A stretch of 64,000 nucleotides of DNA from Aeromicrobium yanjiei (lineage in GTDB: Bacteria; Actinomycetota; Actinomycetes; Propionibacteriales; Nocardioidaceae), in assembly GCF_009649075.1 (NCBI RefSeq), contig NZ_CP045737.1:3566723-3630722 (forward strand), written 5' to 3'. Both the position numbers and the translations under genes were made by a program. The notes below the pieces were generated by a model, which was given only the letters and a program-made list of their open reading frames with translations, had not been told where the DNA came from and did not search any database. Positions 1 to 9,861 of the stretch are shown here, piece by piece (position 1 is the stretch's first letter; the number at the start of each line of letters is the position of its first letter).

Positions 1-366
1 GAAGTCGAAGTTCTTCTTGCCGGGCTGGATGACCTGGTTGAAGCCCGCCTTGACCCACGTCACGTCGTCCTTGGCGAAGCCGAGCTTGTCGGCGACCGCG
101 TACGCCACGGCGGACTCGAAGCCCTTGCCGTTGCTGGGGTCGTCGTCGCTGAACCAGGGGTCGAACGCGGGGTCGTCGGTCGCGACGGTCAGGGTGCCGT
201 CCTTGAGGAGCGGGAGGTCATCGACCTGGCAGTCCGCGAGGGACGAGGCGGCCGAGGTGCTGGCGTCGTTCGAGTCGCCGTCGGAGTCGGCGGGAGCGCA
301 GGCCGCGGTCAGCGCGAGGGCCAGCGCGGCGATGGCGGTGAGTCCGCCGGAGGGGGAGATCTTCAT
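1..366 (-). CDS. Amino-acid-type ABC transporter substrate-binding lipoprotein (partial; runs off the window)
   Basis: Only the first 122 codons are present; the C-terminus lies left of position 1. The start ATG is at 366 and reads MKISPSGG. A hydrophobic signal segment ends in the lipobox LTAAC, so the mature protein should be lipid-anchored on the outer face of the membrane. After a Ser/Asp-rich linker comes DGTLTVATDDPAFDPWF and then GKGFESAVAYAVADKLG, the typical opening of family 3 (polar amino acid) solute-binding proteins. The likely role is to deliver an amino acid or similar small polar ligand to an importer whose permease and ATPase are not in view. The ligand cannot be told from this fragment. 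It follows the lipoprotein gene at 431-1096 on the same strand after 64 bp. Confidence 0.8.
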   Translation of the reverse strand, partial: MKISPSGGLTAIAALALALTAACAPADSDGDSNDASTSAASSLADCQVDDLPLLKDGTLTVATDDPAFDPWFSDDDPSNGKGFESAVAYAVADKLGFAKDDVTWVKAGFNQVIQPGKKNFDF

Positions 367-430
367 GGCGCAAGCGTAGGGCTCCGCTTCCCGCGCGGCG
401 GACCGCTTCCACGGGTCGGACGGGAGGTGC

Positions 431-1096
431 CTAGCCGAGCGCCCCCAGCTCGAAGACGTCATCGGCCTGGGGCGCCTTGGCGGGGTCGACGTCGTCGTAG
501 TCGAACGTCAGCTTGCCCGATCCGCCCTCGGGATCCAGGCGGATCGGCCGCGCGTCCGACCTGTCGACGTACAGGGTGCCCGTCTTGGTCGTGAGGCCGA
601 CGCAGTCGACGCCCTCGACCTTCTTGCCCTTGGTCTTGGTGGGGGCGGTGTCGGGGGTCAGCAGCTGATCGATGAAGCTGTCGCGGTTCGCGAAGGTGAC
701 GATCTGCTTGAAGGCGTCACCTGACGCCAGGATCCACTTGTCGCCGATGGTCCTGGCGATCTGATCGCCGTTCGCGCCGAACTGCGAGTAGACCTCCGGA
801 CCGGCCTTGAAGTACGTCTTGTCGTCCACCGAGAGGAGCTCGATCTCGGCGTCGTCGGCCGAGATCGACCCCTCGCCGGTCGTTTTGGTGAACTCCATGT
901 CGACCTCGATCCGGGTGGTCCCGGTCTGGCCCTCGCCCTCGACGGTCAGCGAGTCGGCGTCCTTGGCGGCGGCCTTGCTCTTGGCGAGGATCTCCTTCGC
1001 GGACAGGTCGCTGACGTCGTCTTCGCTGCCACCCCCGCACCCGGCGAGGGCGAACGTCGCGGCGGCGAGCACGGCGAGAACACGGGTACGCATCAT
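431..1096 (-). CDS. Secreted lipoprotein, LppX/LprG-like
   Basis: A 221-residue protein. The start at 1096 (double ATG, MMRTRVLAVL) is chosen because a GGAG sits about 9 nt upstream and the signal peptide begins there; the longer upstream reading has no signal and no ribosome site. The signal ends in the lipobox FALAGC, followed by a Gly/Ser/Asp linker. The body has repeated beta-rich segments (TRIEVDMEF, KTYFKAGPEVYSQF, TLYVDRSDARPIRLD). These resemble the LppX/LprAFG fold, which in mycobacteria binds and moves lipids across the envelope. Assignment to the fold is by pattern only; the ligand is unknown. It precedes the binding-protein gene at 1-366 on the same strand. Confidence 0.6.
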   Translation of the reverse strand: MMRTRVLAVLAAATFALAGCGGGSEDDVSDLSAKEILAKSKAAAKDADSLTVEGEGQTGTTRIEVDMEFTKTTGEGSISADDAEIELLSVDDKTYFKAGPEVYSQFGANGDQIARTIGDKWILASGDAFKQIVTFANRDSFIDQLLTPDTAPTKTKGKKVEGVDCVGLTTKTGTLYVDRSDARPIRLDPEGGSGKLTFDYDDVDPAKAPQADDVFELGALG

Positions 1097-1187
1097 GGAG
1101 AAGCACTCCTTCGAGAAGGGAAGGGGCCTGTGGGTCCCCGGTCCGGCTCCCACGCTAGCGACTCGCTGCGCACTCCGCCGAGGTCTC

Positions 1188-1217
1188 TTGCCACTGCATC
1201 GAGTTGCATAGTACGGT
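1188..1217 (+). promoter_or_regulatory. Promoter of the first padR gene with a possible operator
   Basis: A -35-like TTGCCA (1188-1193), an 18-nt spacer and a -10-like TACGGT (1212-1217) stand 6 nt before the ATG at 1224. Transcription would therefore start at or next to the start codon (leaderless). The spacer holds TGCA-N6-TGCA, a short dyad that could be a PadR autoregulatory site. Visible pattern only. Confidence 0.4.
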
Positions 1218-1223
1218 CCAGGC

Positions 1224-1760
1224 ATGGCCCTCGAGCACGCGATCCTCGTCTCCCTCGCGGAGCGGTCCGCCTCGGGCTATGACCTGGCCCGCCGCTTCGA
1301 CGCGTCGATCGGCCACTTCTGGAAGGCCAGCCACCAGCAGATCTACAAGGTGCTGGGACGGATGGAGGGCGACGGCTGGGTCACGTCCGAGGTCGTCCCG
1401 CAGGACGGCCGTCCGGACAAGAAGGTCTACGTCATCACCGACGTGGGGCGCGAGGAGCTGGCCCGGTTCACCACCACGTCGACGCCCGTCGAGCCGCTGC
1501 GCAGCGCGTTCGCGGTCAAGCTGCGCGCCCTGCCGTTCGGTGACGCCGACGCGATCCGGCAGGACGTCCGGGTGCGGCGCAGCGCGCACGAGCAGCAGCT
1601 CGCCTACTACGCCGAGAGCGCCGCCCGGTTCTATCCCGATCCCGACCACCTCGCCGACGACGAGCTCGGGGGCTGGCTCGTGCTGCGCGGCGGCATCCTG
1701 GCCGAGGAGGCCGGCATCGCGTGGTGCGACGAGATCCTTCAGCGGCTGGCGGAGCGGTGA
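1224..1760 (+). CDS. PadR family transcriptional regulator
   Basis: A 178-residue DNA-binding regulator. The N-terminal winged helix (about residues 1-80) reads ALEHAILVSLAERSASGYDLARRF and IYKVLGRMEGDGWV, the standard PadR HTH. The rest is the helical dimerisation region (Vir_act_alpha_C type), ending WLVLRGGILAEEAGIAWCDEIL. ATG at 1224 is 6 nt after a -10-like box, so the transcript is probably leaderless. PadR proteins usually repress an adjacent gene and respond to a small ligand. The targets here may be itself, the small membrane protein converging on its 3' end (22-bp overlap), or the SnoaL-like/FadH pair downstream. The ligand is unknown. Confidence 0.9.
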   Translation: MALEHAILVSLAERSASGYDLARRFDASIGHFWKASHQQIYKVLGRMEGDGWVTSEVVPQDGRPDKKVYVITDVGREELARFTTTSTPVEPLRSAFAVKLRALPFGDADAIRQDVRVRRSAHEQQLAYYAESAARFYPDPDHLADDELGGWLVLRGGILAEEAGIAWCDEILQRLAER

Positions 1761-1975
1761 GCGCGCAGGCCCACGACCAGGACGCCCAGCCCGATCGCGA
1801 TCGCGCTCGTGATCAGCACCGCGTGGACCCAGAAGAACGCCTGCGGCTCGCTGTGCCAGTGCTCCCCGGCCCAGGCACGGTCGTCGTCCACGATCGCCTT
1901 GGCGAACCGGGGCCAGACCACGATGTTGAACAGGCCTGCGAGCACCAGGAACCGAGCAGCATTCTTCGAGATCAC
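1739..1975 (-). CDS. SCO4848-family small membrane protein
   Basis: A 78-residue protein with two membrane segments: RFLVLAGLFNIVVWPRF near the N-terminus and FFWVHAVLITSAIAIGLGVLVVGL near the C-terminus. The motif NIVVWPRF followed by an acidic/His-containing loop matches the SCO4848 family of actinobacteria, whose function is unknown. It uses a GTG start at 1975. Its 3' end overlaps that of the padR gene by 22 bp in convergent orientation. Its start lies 26 bp from that of the divergent SnoaL-like gene, so any promoters for the pair must overlap coding sequence. Confidence 0.7.
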   Translation of the reverse strand: MISKNAARFLVLAGLFNIVVWPRFAKAIVDDDRAWAGEHWHSEPQAFFWVHAVLITSAIAIGLGVLVVGLRAHRSASR

Positions 1976-2001
1976 CCCACCATCCCATCACAGGAGACCT
2001 G

Positions 2002-4433
<2,432 letters not shown>

Positions 4434-4463
4434 CCCCCCGCCCGCCGCCGGACCCGGCCCGCG

Positions 4464-4549
4464 GATTCCCAGGAGAACCCCCTTTCCTGACACCTCACCC
4501 CTGTTACAACCGGGGTGAGGTACCGGCTCCCGGGGATCTCCTGGGAATC
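4464..4549. repeat. Nested inverted repeat related to the repeats at 58.7-58.9 kb
   Basis: A perfect 12-bp outer inverted repeat, GATTCCCAGGAG (4464-4475) with CTCCTGGGAATC (4538-4549), encloses a second perfect stem. The inner stem is ACCTCACCCC (4492-4501) with GGGGTGAGGT (4512-4521) around a 10-nt loop. It lies in the 152-bp gap after fadH and before the DUF1697 gene, so it may work as a terminator, although there is no T tract. The left arm plus its next five bases matches the hairpin repeats near 58.68 and 58.81 kb, which makes a dispersed repeat family more likely than a simple terminator. Confidence 0.7.
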
Positions 4550-4585
4550 GACCACCCCGGGGGCGGGCGGGGGGATACTGGCCGA

Positions 4586-5110
4586 GTGAGCACTCGCATC
4601 GTCCTGCTGCGCGCCGTGAACGTCGGTGGCGCGCAGCTGCCGATGGCCGATCTGCGGGCGATCGCGACCGACCTCGGGGCGGGCGACGTGTCGACGTACA
4701 TCGCCTCGGGCAACCTGCTCGCCGACGTCCCGGACGAGCCCGAGACGTTCGACCGGGCGCTCGAGCGGGCCGTCGAGGAGCGCTTCGGCTTCTTCCGCGA
4801 GGTGATCTCGCGGACGCCCGCGCAGGTCGCCGCCGCGCTGGAGGCGCACCCGTTCGAGGTGCTCGAGCCGAAGTTCTCCTACGTCTCGTTCCTGGCGGGC
4901 GAACCGACCGCCGAGGCGATCTCGAAGGCCGAGACGTACGAGACCGGCGACGACCGCTGGCAGGTCATCGGCACCGAGATGCACATCCGCTACGCCGACG
5001 GCGCCGGCCGCCCGCAGATGAAGGCCAACTCGATCGGCCGCGCGCTCCGGGTGCCCGGCACGGCCCGCAACCTCAACACCGTGCGCAAGCTCCTCGACCT
5101 CGCGGGCTGA
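4586..5110 (+). CDS. DUF1697 domain protein
   Basis: A 174-residue protein starting at a GTG (4586) that gives MSTRIVLLRAVNVGG, the diagnostic opening of DUF1697. The family pattern continues: MADLRAIATDLGAGDVSTYIASGN, then FGFFREVISRT and a C-terminal RNLNTVRKLLDLA. A -10-like GATACT lies 6 nt before the GTG, so the message may be leaderless. DUF1697 proteins are small, cytosolic and of unknown function; nothing here identifies a ligand or active site. The neighbour upstream is separated by the nested hairpin, so it is probably its own transcription unit. Confidence 0.85.
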   Translation: MSTRIVLLRAVNVGGAQLPMADLRAIATDLGAGDVSTYIASGNLLADVPDEPETFDRALERAVEERFGFFREVISRTPAQVAAALEAHPFEVLEPKFSYVSFLAGEPTAEAISKAETYETGDDRWQVIGTEMHIRYADGAGRPQMKANSIGRALRVPGTARNLNTVRKLLDLAG

Positions 5111-5144
5111 GCCGTGACCATCGGCAGGCCGTACGGTGTGGGCC

Positions 5145-6032
5145 ATGGGACTCCTGAGCTTCTTGAGCGGCAACCGCAAGCCCTTCGACCCCGTCGCCGC
5201 CGCGGGTCGCGTCGAGGCACTGCAGTCGGCGCTCCCGCCCGGGACGAAGATCAACCTCCTGGAGCCCGACCGTGACCTGCGCCGGCTCGTCTACATGATC
5301 GAGCTCGTGGGTGACCGGCGGCTGGCGTCGCAGATGCTCGGCACGGCCGCCGCGATCGTCGCGTCGACCGAGGAGCGCTGGGACCTCGACCTGTCCGTGC
5401 ACGACACCGCCGACGAGGAGTCGACGTACTCGTCGTTCGCCCTGCCCGACGTCCAGGTGGAATGGGTCGACGTGCTCGGTCGGGCCCACGACGAGATGTA
5501 CGCGATCGCACCGGAACAGACGATCGTGCTCGACGCCGACGGCGGGGACTTCACCATCAGTGACCTCCCCCGCGGAAAGGCACTCGCGATCGCCACGGCT
5601 GCAGTCCGCTGGTGGGAGGGCATCCTGCGGGACACGGCCGGTCGCTGGTCCGACTCGACCCTGTCGGTCGAGGCCGGACCCGTCGGTGACGGCGTGAGCT
5701 CCGAGGTCATCTACAGCGCCACGGTCGAGCGAGACCCCGACCCGATGGGCTACAACAAGACCGCGACGGGATCGAAGCGCGTCACCGACGAGGAGTGGTC
5801 CCAGCGCGTCTTCGCCGCCTGGAACCAGAACCTGCCCGCGTTCGAGGCCATGCTCCGGCTGCCCGTCCCGGCAGGCCACGAGGCGGAGATCTCGTTCACC
5901 GCCACGAAGCTCAAGCCCCGCCTGTCCGTCCGGTCCCACGAGTCGTACAGCGACGAGGACAAAGCCGTCGCGAAGGAGCTCGTCGCGACGATCCGCAGCC
6001 AGATCCCGGACTCCAAGCTCAAGGTCGAGTGA
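5145..6032 (+). CDS. Conserved-looking protein of unknown function
   Basis: A 295-residue soluble protein with no signal peptide or membrane segment, not assigned to a family here. The ATG at 5145 is preferred over an in-frame GTG at 5136 because TACGGT (5132-5137) ends 7 nt before it, as in other leaderless genes of this window. Visible features: an N-terminal helix region (VEALQSALPPGTKINLLEPDRDLRRLVYMIEL), a central strand-rich part rich in Asp/Glu, and a Trp-rich helix AVRWWEGILRDTAGRWS near residue 150. The C-terminal half has RLSVRSHESY-type segments. It is followed 36 bp later by the sirtuin gene on the same strand, but nothing shows a shared function. Confidence 0.65.
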   Translation: MGLLSFLSGNRKPFDPVAAAGRVEALQSALPPGTKINLLEPDRDLRRLVYMIELVGDRRLASQMLGTAAAIVASTEERWDLDLSVHDTADEESTYSSFALPDVQVEWVDVLGRAHDEMYAIAPEQTIVLDADGGDFTISDLPRGKALAIATAAVRWWEGILRDTAGRWSDSTLSVEAGPVGDGVSSEVIYSATVERDPDPMGYNKTATGSKRVTDEEWSQRVFAAWNQNLPAFEAMLRLPVPAGHEAEISFTATKLKPRLSVRSHESYSDEDKAVAKELVATIRSQIPDSKLKVE

Positions 6033-6068
6033 CCCCGAGGACCACCACCGCGTACGTACGCTGGAGAC

Positions 6069-6947
6069 ATGCCCGATCAGCTCATGGACGTCCTCGGCGA
6101 CCGGCGCTTGCTGGTCCTCACCGGGGCAGGGGTGTCCACCGACTCCGGCATCCCCGACTACCGCGGACCGGGGTCGCCGGTCCGCACCCCGATGACCTAC
6201 CAGGAGTTCATCCGCGAGCCCGAGGCTCGCCAGCGCTACTGGGCGCGGGCGCACGTCGGCTGGAGCCGCATGAAGACGGCCGAGCCCAACACCAGCCACC
6301 TGCTGCTGGCCCAGCTCGCACAAGAGGGCCGGCTGACGGGACTCATCACGCAGAACGTCGACGGGCTCCACACCCGCGCGGGCCACCCCGACGTGATCGA
6401 CCTGCACGGACGCATCGACCGGGTGATCTGCCTCGACTGCGGACGGACCACCTCGCGCGCCGGGCTCCACGAACGCCTCGCAGCGCTCAACCCCGGCTAC
6501 GAGGAGCGCATCGGCGAGATCGCCCCCGACGGTGACGTCGTGCTCGACGACACAGGCGACTTCCGGGTGGCCCCCTGCCTCGCGTGCGGGGGACGGCTCA
6601 AGCCCGACGTGGTGTTCTTCGGCGAGAACGTCCCGAAGGACCGCGTGGCTCGCTGCTACGCGCTCGTCGAGGAGGCCGAGGCGCTGGTCGTGCTCGGATC
6701 GTCACTGCAGGTCATGTCGGGCCTGCGGTTCGTGCGCGCCGCCCGCAAGCGCAACATCCCGGTCGCGATCGTCAACCGCGGCGCGACCCGCGGCGACGAC
6801 CTCGCGACGCTCAAGCTCGACGCAGGATGCGCCGAGACGCTGTCGGCGGCTCAGCTGAGCTGGCGCAGCCGAACCGTTTCGGGCAGCGAGGCGAGCTCGC
6901 GCAGCACGTCCTCGCCGATCTCGTCCGCGACGTCGGTCACGACGTAG
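6069..6947 (+). CDS. Sir2-family NAD-dependent protein deacylase
   Basis: A 292-residue sirtuin. The NAD site is GAGVSTDSGIPDYRG (residues 19-33), the ribose-binding QNVDGLH is at 95-101 and the catalytic His is H113 in DLHG. The zinc ligands are C121/C124 and C170/C173. VVLGSSLQVMSG and IPVAIVNRG complete the Rossmann fold. The reaction removes acyl groups from protein lysines using NAD, giving nicotinamide and O-acyl-ADP-ribose. ATG at 6069 stands 6 nt after TACGCT. The last 97 bp run antisense over the 3' end of serA; that tail, from about residue 262, is Ser/Arg-rich and does not look conserved, so the functional domain probably ends earlier. Confidence 0.9.
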   Translation: MPDQLMDVLGDRRLLVLTGAGVSTDSGIPDYRGPGSPVRTPMTYQEFIREPEARQRYWARAHVGWSRMKTAEPNTSHLLLAQLAQEGRLTGLITQNVDGLHTRAGHPDVIDLHGRIDRVICLDCGRTTSRAGLHERLAALNPGYEERIGEIAPDGDVVLDDTGDFRVAPCLACGGRLKPDVVFFGENVPKDRVARCYALVEEAEALVVLGSSLQVMSGLRFVRAARKRNIPVAIVNRGATRGDDLATLKLDAGCAETLSAAQLSWRSRTVSGSEASSRSTSSPISSATSVTT

Positions 6948-8107
6948 CCGATCTCGCCGCGGGTCGACAGGGACTGGGCCTCGATGTTGACGCCGTGCTC
7001 GCCGAGCAGGCCGTTGATCGTCGCGAGGACGCCCGGCGCATTGCGGTGCACGAGGGCCAGGCGGTGCTTGGACCCATCGGCCGGCAGGTTGAGCTCGGGC
7101 ATGTTCACGCTCAGCGACGTGCCGCCGTACGACGCGTAGGACCGCAGCTTGGAGGCCACGAAGCGCCCGATGTCCTGCTGCGCCTCCTCGGTCGAGCCAC
7201 CCACGTGGGGGGTCAGGATGACGTTCTTGAGACCGCGCAGGTCCGAGTCGAACGCATCGCCCTGGCGCTTGGGCTCGATCGGGAAGACGTCGACCGCGGC
7301 GCCCGCGATGTGGCCGGACTCGAGGTTCTCCCGCAGCGCGGCGGTGTCGACGGCGATGCCGCGCGACAGGTTGAGGAACAGCGAGCGCGGCTTCATCTGC
7401 GCCATCTCCTCGGCGCCGAACAGTCCTGCGTTGCCAGGACGGCCGTCGACGTGCAGCGTGACGACGTCCGAGACCGCGAGCAGCTCCTCGAGGGTCGAGC
7501 AGCGCTTGGCGTTGCCGAGGGCGAGCTTGTCGTCGATGTCGTAGAAGACGACCGACAGACCCAGCGCCTCGGCGATGACCGAGAGCTGGCTGCCGATGTT
7601 GCCGTAGCCGATGATGCCGAGCGTACGTCCGCGGATCTCGTGGCTACCGGCAGCGGACTTGTTCCACACACCCGCGTGCATGTCGGTCGACTTCTCGTGC
7701 AGGCGGCGCGCGAGCGAGATGATCTCGGCGATCGCGAGCTCGACCACGCTGCGGGTGTTGGAGTAGGGCGCGTTGAACACCGCGACGCCCTGGCGGGTCG
7801 TGGCGGTGAGGTCGATCTGGTTGGTGCCGATGCAGAACGCACCGATCGCGAGCAGGTCGGGAGCCGCGGCGAGGACCTTCTCGGTGATGTACGTCGTCGA
7901 GCGGATGCCGAGCAGGTGGACGCCCTGGATCGCCTCGATCAGGTCGTCCTCGCCCAGGGCGCCGTCGCGGGTCTCGACCTGGAAGCCCTTGCCACGCAAG
8001 AAGTCCGCACCGTCGGTGTGGATGTTCTCGAGCAGCAGGACGCGCACGTCGCCGTCCTCGAGCCGTGCAGTGGGGAACGGAGCTGTGGTCGTCATGGTCA
8101 TCATCAT
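6851..8107 (-). CDS. serA: D-3-phosphoglycerate dehydrogenase
   Basis: A 418-residue enzyme close in layout to E. coli SerA (410 residues). It oxidises 3-phosphoglycerate with NAD, the first step of serine synthesis. Motifs in order: LLGIRSTTYITEKVL; FCIGTNQIDL and NAPYSNTRSVVELAIAE; the NAD site GIIGYGNIGSQL; NLSRGIAVDTAAL; the catalytic His region TPHVGGSTEEAQ; and a C-terminal ACT domain (LALVHRNAPGVLATINGLL), the serine-feedback module. Of several adjacent ATG codons, 8107 has GAAGG 8 nt upstream. The 128-nt leader holds a ZTP riboswitch. The 3' end overlaps the sirtuin gene by 97 bp. Confidence 0.95.
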   Translation of the reverse strand: MMMTMTTTAPFPTARLEDGDVRVLLLENIHTDGADFLRGKGFQVETRDGALGEDDLIEAIQGVHLLGIRSTTYITEKVLAAAPDLLAIGAFCIGTNQIDLTATTRQGVAVFNAPYSNTRSVVELAIAEIISLARRLHEKSTDMHAGVWNKSAAGSHEIRGRTLGIIGYGNIGSQLSVIAEALGLSVVFYDIDDKLALGNAKRCSTLEELLAVSDVVTLHVDGRPGNAGLFGAEEMAQMKPRSLFLNLSRGIAVDTAALRENLESGHIAGAAVDVFPIEPKRQGDAFDSDLRGLKNVILTPHVGGSTEEAQQDIGRFVASKLRSYASYGGTSLSVNMPELNLPADGSKHRLALVHRNAPGVLATINGLLGEHGVNIEAQSLSTRGEIGYVVTDVADEIGEDVLRELASLPETVRLRQLS

Positions 8108-8144
8108 CGCGGTTGCCTTCAGGTCAGCGGAACTCGGCTGACGT

Positions 8145-8224
8145 GGGGCCCAGGCGAACGGTCCCGATGTCGTGTGTCGCAGCCGCTCCCCGGTGGTATC
8201 CACCTCAACGCCAGTCGCACCTGC
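8145..8224 (-). promoter_or_regulatory. ZTP (pfl) riboswitch in the serA leader
   Basis: Read on the minus strand, the leader shows the pfl/ZTP consensus in the right order: GCGACTGGCG, a short hairpin GGTGG-ATA-CCACC running into CCACCGGGGAGCG, a variable linker, then the pseudoknot partner CGCCTGGGC. The class senses ZTP/AICAR and reports low 10-formyl-tetrahydrofolate. Downstream, GTCAGC/GCTGAC (8142-8123) forms a hairpin just before the GAAGG ribosome site at 8120-8116. Control at translation start therefore looks more likely than termination. Serine feeds one-carbon units into the folate pool, so serA is a sensible target. Confidence 0.88.
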
Positions 8225-8235
8225 TTGCGCCGAGT

Positions 8236-8679
8236 CTAGCGGGACTCCCCACCCAGCTCGTACGCTCCGGTGAACTGTGAGATGAGCTCCGGCGGGAGCT
8301 GCTTGTCGAGGTTCGCGAGGCGGACCTGGCCCTGTGCGATGAGCCGGCCGTCCTGGTCGGTCGAGTCCAGGTGCCAGAGCTGCTGGCTGCGACCGCGGTG
8401 GATCGGTGTGGCCGTCACGGTGATCGTGTCACCGAGCTTGGCCTGGCGGATGAAGTCGGTCGAGTTGTTGCTGCCCACCACGATGCCCTTGTCGCCGAGC
8501 CAGATCTGGCCCGCGACGCTCGCGGTCGACTCGTGCACCGCACAGTAGACGCCGCCGTGCGGGATGCCGAACGGCTGCAGGTGCTGCTCGCCGATCGTGA
8601 ACTGCGCGACGACCTTGTCGGGTCCTGCCTCGACGTGCTCGACACCGAGGGTGCCGTCCAGCCCGGGGATCTCAGTCAT
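8236..8679 (-). CDS. PaaI-type hotdog-fold thioesterase
   Basis: A 147-residue single hotdog domain. The family signature is HLQPFGIPHGGVYCAVHESTASVAG (residues about 33-57), where the His-Gly-Gly turn and following acidic residue line the acyl-CoA site. VVGSNNSTDFIRQAKLGDTITVTATPIHRG gives the central strand and dimer face. Such enzymes hydrolyse acyl-CoA thioesters, often aromatic or short-chain ones; the substrate is not determined. It stands upstream of serA on the same strand but the serA riboswitch leader separates them. It is divergent from the copper operon across 55 bp that hold the CsoR-controlled promoter. Confidence 0.85.
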   Translation of the reverse strand: MTEIPGLDGTLGVEHVEAGPDKVVAQFTIGEQHLQPFGIPHGGVYCAVHESTASVAGQIWLGDKGIVVGSNNSTDFIRQAKLGDTITVTATPIHRGRSQQLWHLDSTDQDGRLIAQGQVRLANLDKQLPPELISQFTGAYELGGESR

Positions 8680-8699
8680 GTCCCCAGCCTAGGGACCCC

Positions 8700-8728
8700 T
8701 TGAATCGGGTACCCCCTGGGGGTATGGT
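8700..8728 (+). promoter_or_regulatory. Copper-responsive promoter with CsoR operator
   Basis: TTGAAT (8700-8705), a 17-nt spacer and TATGGT (8723-8728) form a good housekeeping promoter. The spacer contains the 15-bp palindrome TACCCCCTGGGGGTA (8710-8724), which fits known CsoR operators with G/C tracts flanked by TA. The downstream operon encodes CsoR itself. The -10 ends 6 nt before the ATG at 8735, so the mRNA should be leaderless. Apo-CsoR bound between -35 and -10 would block RNA polymerase; Cu(I) would release it. Confidence 0.88.
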
Positions 8729-8734
8729 CGCCAT

Positions 8735-9295
8735 ATGAAGACGATGCTGACCGGCCTGGTCCTGCTCCTGCTGGTCTCGGCGTGCGCCGGCGGCACCAAG
8801 CGGAGCGACAGCTCCCCGTCCGACCACAACGCCGCGGACGTCGAGTTCCTGCAGCAGATGATCCCCCACCACGAGCAGGCGCTGGAGATGACCGAGATCG
8901 CCGGACGGTCCAAGGCGACCGTGGTCATCGAGCTCGCCGACAGGATCGAGGCCGGCCAGCAGCCCGAGATCGAGCGCATGCGCGGCTGGCTCGACGACTG
9001 GGACGTCGACGAGCGCGCGGCCGCGGAGCACGGCAGCGATCGGCACGACGACATGGCCGGTGACGGCATGATGACCCGAGCCCAGATGGACGAGCTCGAG
9101 TCGATGGGCGACGGCAGCGCCTTCACGAGCTCGTGGATCGCGATGATGACCGAGCACCACGAGGGCGCGATCGAGATGGCCCGCACCGAGCTGGCCGAGG
9201 GCAGCAACCCCGCCGCCAAGAAGCTGGCCCGCGAGATCATCGCGACCCAGCAGCGTGAGATCGACGAGATGTCGGCGACGGGGGTGTCACGATGA
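8735..9295 (+). CDS. DUF305 copper-operon lipoprotein
   Basis: A 186-residue secreted protein: signal peptide with lipobox LVSAC near residue 17, then two DUF305 halves. Each half repeats a ferritin-like helical motif: DVEFLQQMIPHHEQALEM and later WIAMMTEHHEGAIEMARTE. The Met/His pairs in these helices are likely metal ligands. It is the first gene of the copper operon, directly behind the CsoR operator, and shares ATGA with csoR. It probably binds or buffers copper outside the membrane; this is inference from context and His/Met content. Confidence 0.9.
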   Translation: MKTMLTGLVLLLLVSACAGGTKRSDSSPSDHNAADVEFLQQMIPHHEQALEMTEIAGRSKATVVIELADRIEAGQQPEIERMRGWLDDWDVDERAAAEHGSDRHDDMAGDGMMTRAQMDELESMGDGSAFTSSWIAMMTEHHEGAIEMARTELAEGSNPAAKKLAREIIATQQREIDEMSATGVSR

Positions 9296-9591
9296 CCCAC
9301 GACCACACGGCTCCCGGCTACTCCGACGACAAGGTCGCCGTCCTCAAGCGGCTCAAGCGCATCGAGGGCCAGGTGCGCGGGCTCACCCGGATGGTCGAGG
9401 ACGACACGTACTGCATCGACGTCCTCACCCAGGTCTCCGCCACGACGAAGGCCCTCGAGGCCGTCGCGCTCAAGCTGCTCGACGAGCACCTCGCCCACTG
9501 CGTGGTCAACGCCGCGCGCGCCGGCGGCGAGGAGGCCGACCTCAAGGTCAAGGAAGCATCCGACGCCATCGCGCGCCTCGTCCGCTCCTGA
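9292..9591 (+). CDS. csoR: Copper-sensing repressor CsoR
   Basis: A 99-residue all-helical repressor of the CsoR/RcnR family. The Cu(I) ligands are C41, H66 and C70, with exactly the C-x24-H-x3-C spacing of mycobacterial CsoR. The basic DNA-contact helix is LKRLKRIEGQVRGLTRM (residues 18-34). Start codon overlaps the DUF305 stop (ATGA). It should bind the palindrome at 8710-8724 and derepress its own operon when copper binds. Confidence 0.95.
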   Translation: MTHDHTAPGYSDDKVAVLKRLKRIEGQVRGLTRMVEDDTYCIDVLTQVSATTKALEAVALKLLDEHLAHCVVNAARAGGEEADLKVKEASDAIARLVRS

Positions 9592-9618
9592 CCACCCACG
9601 TTCCACGAGAGGCATGAC

Positions 9619-9861
9619 ATGACCACCAGCACCGACACCTACCGCGTCACCGGGATGACCTGCGAGCACTGCGTCGCGGCCGTCACCGAAGAGCTCTCCG
9701 CCCTCGACGGCGTCGCGTCCGTCTCCGTCGACCTCGTCCCGGGCGGCACGTCCGCCGTCACGGTCGAGAGCGACGCCCCGCTGGACCCCGCCGCCGTCGC
9801 CGAGGCGGTCGACGAGGCCGGTTATGCGGTCGCGGGCCCCCGCGACCTCCCCTTGGCATGA
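9619..9861 (+). CDS. copZ: CopZ-like copper chaperone (HMA domain)
   Basis: An 80-residue ferredoxin-like heavy-metal-associated domain with the metal motif GMTCEHC (Cys15 and Cys18) and the typical ending [10 protein letters not shown]. Such proteins carry Cu(I) in the cytosol to the copper ATPase. It lies 27 bp after csoR and shares ATGA with copA. The signature TCEHC differs from the TCTSC of the HMA domain in CopA. Confidence 0.93.
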   Translation: MTTSTDTYRVTGMTCEHCVAAVTEELSALDGVASVSVDLVPGGTSAVTVESDAPLDPAAVAEAVDEAGYAVAGPRDLPLA

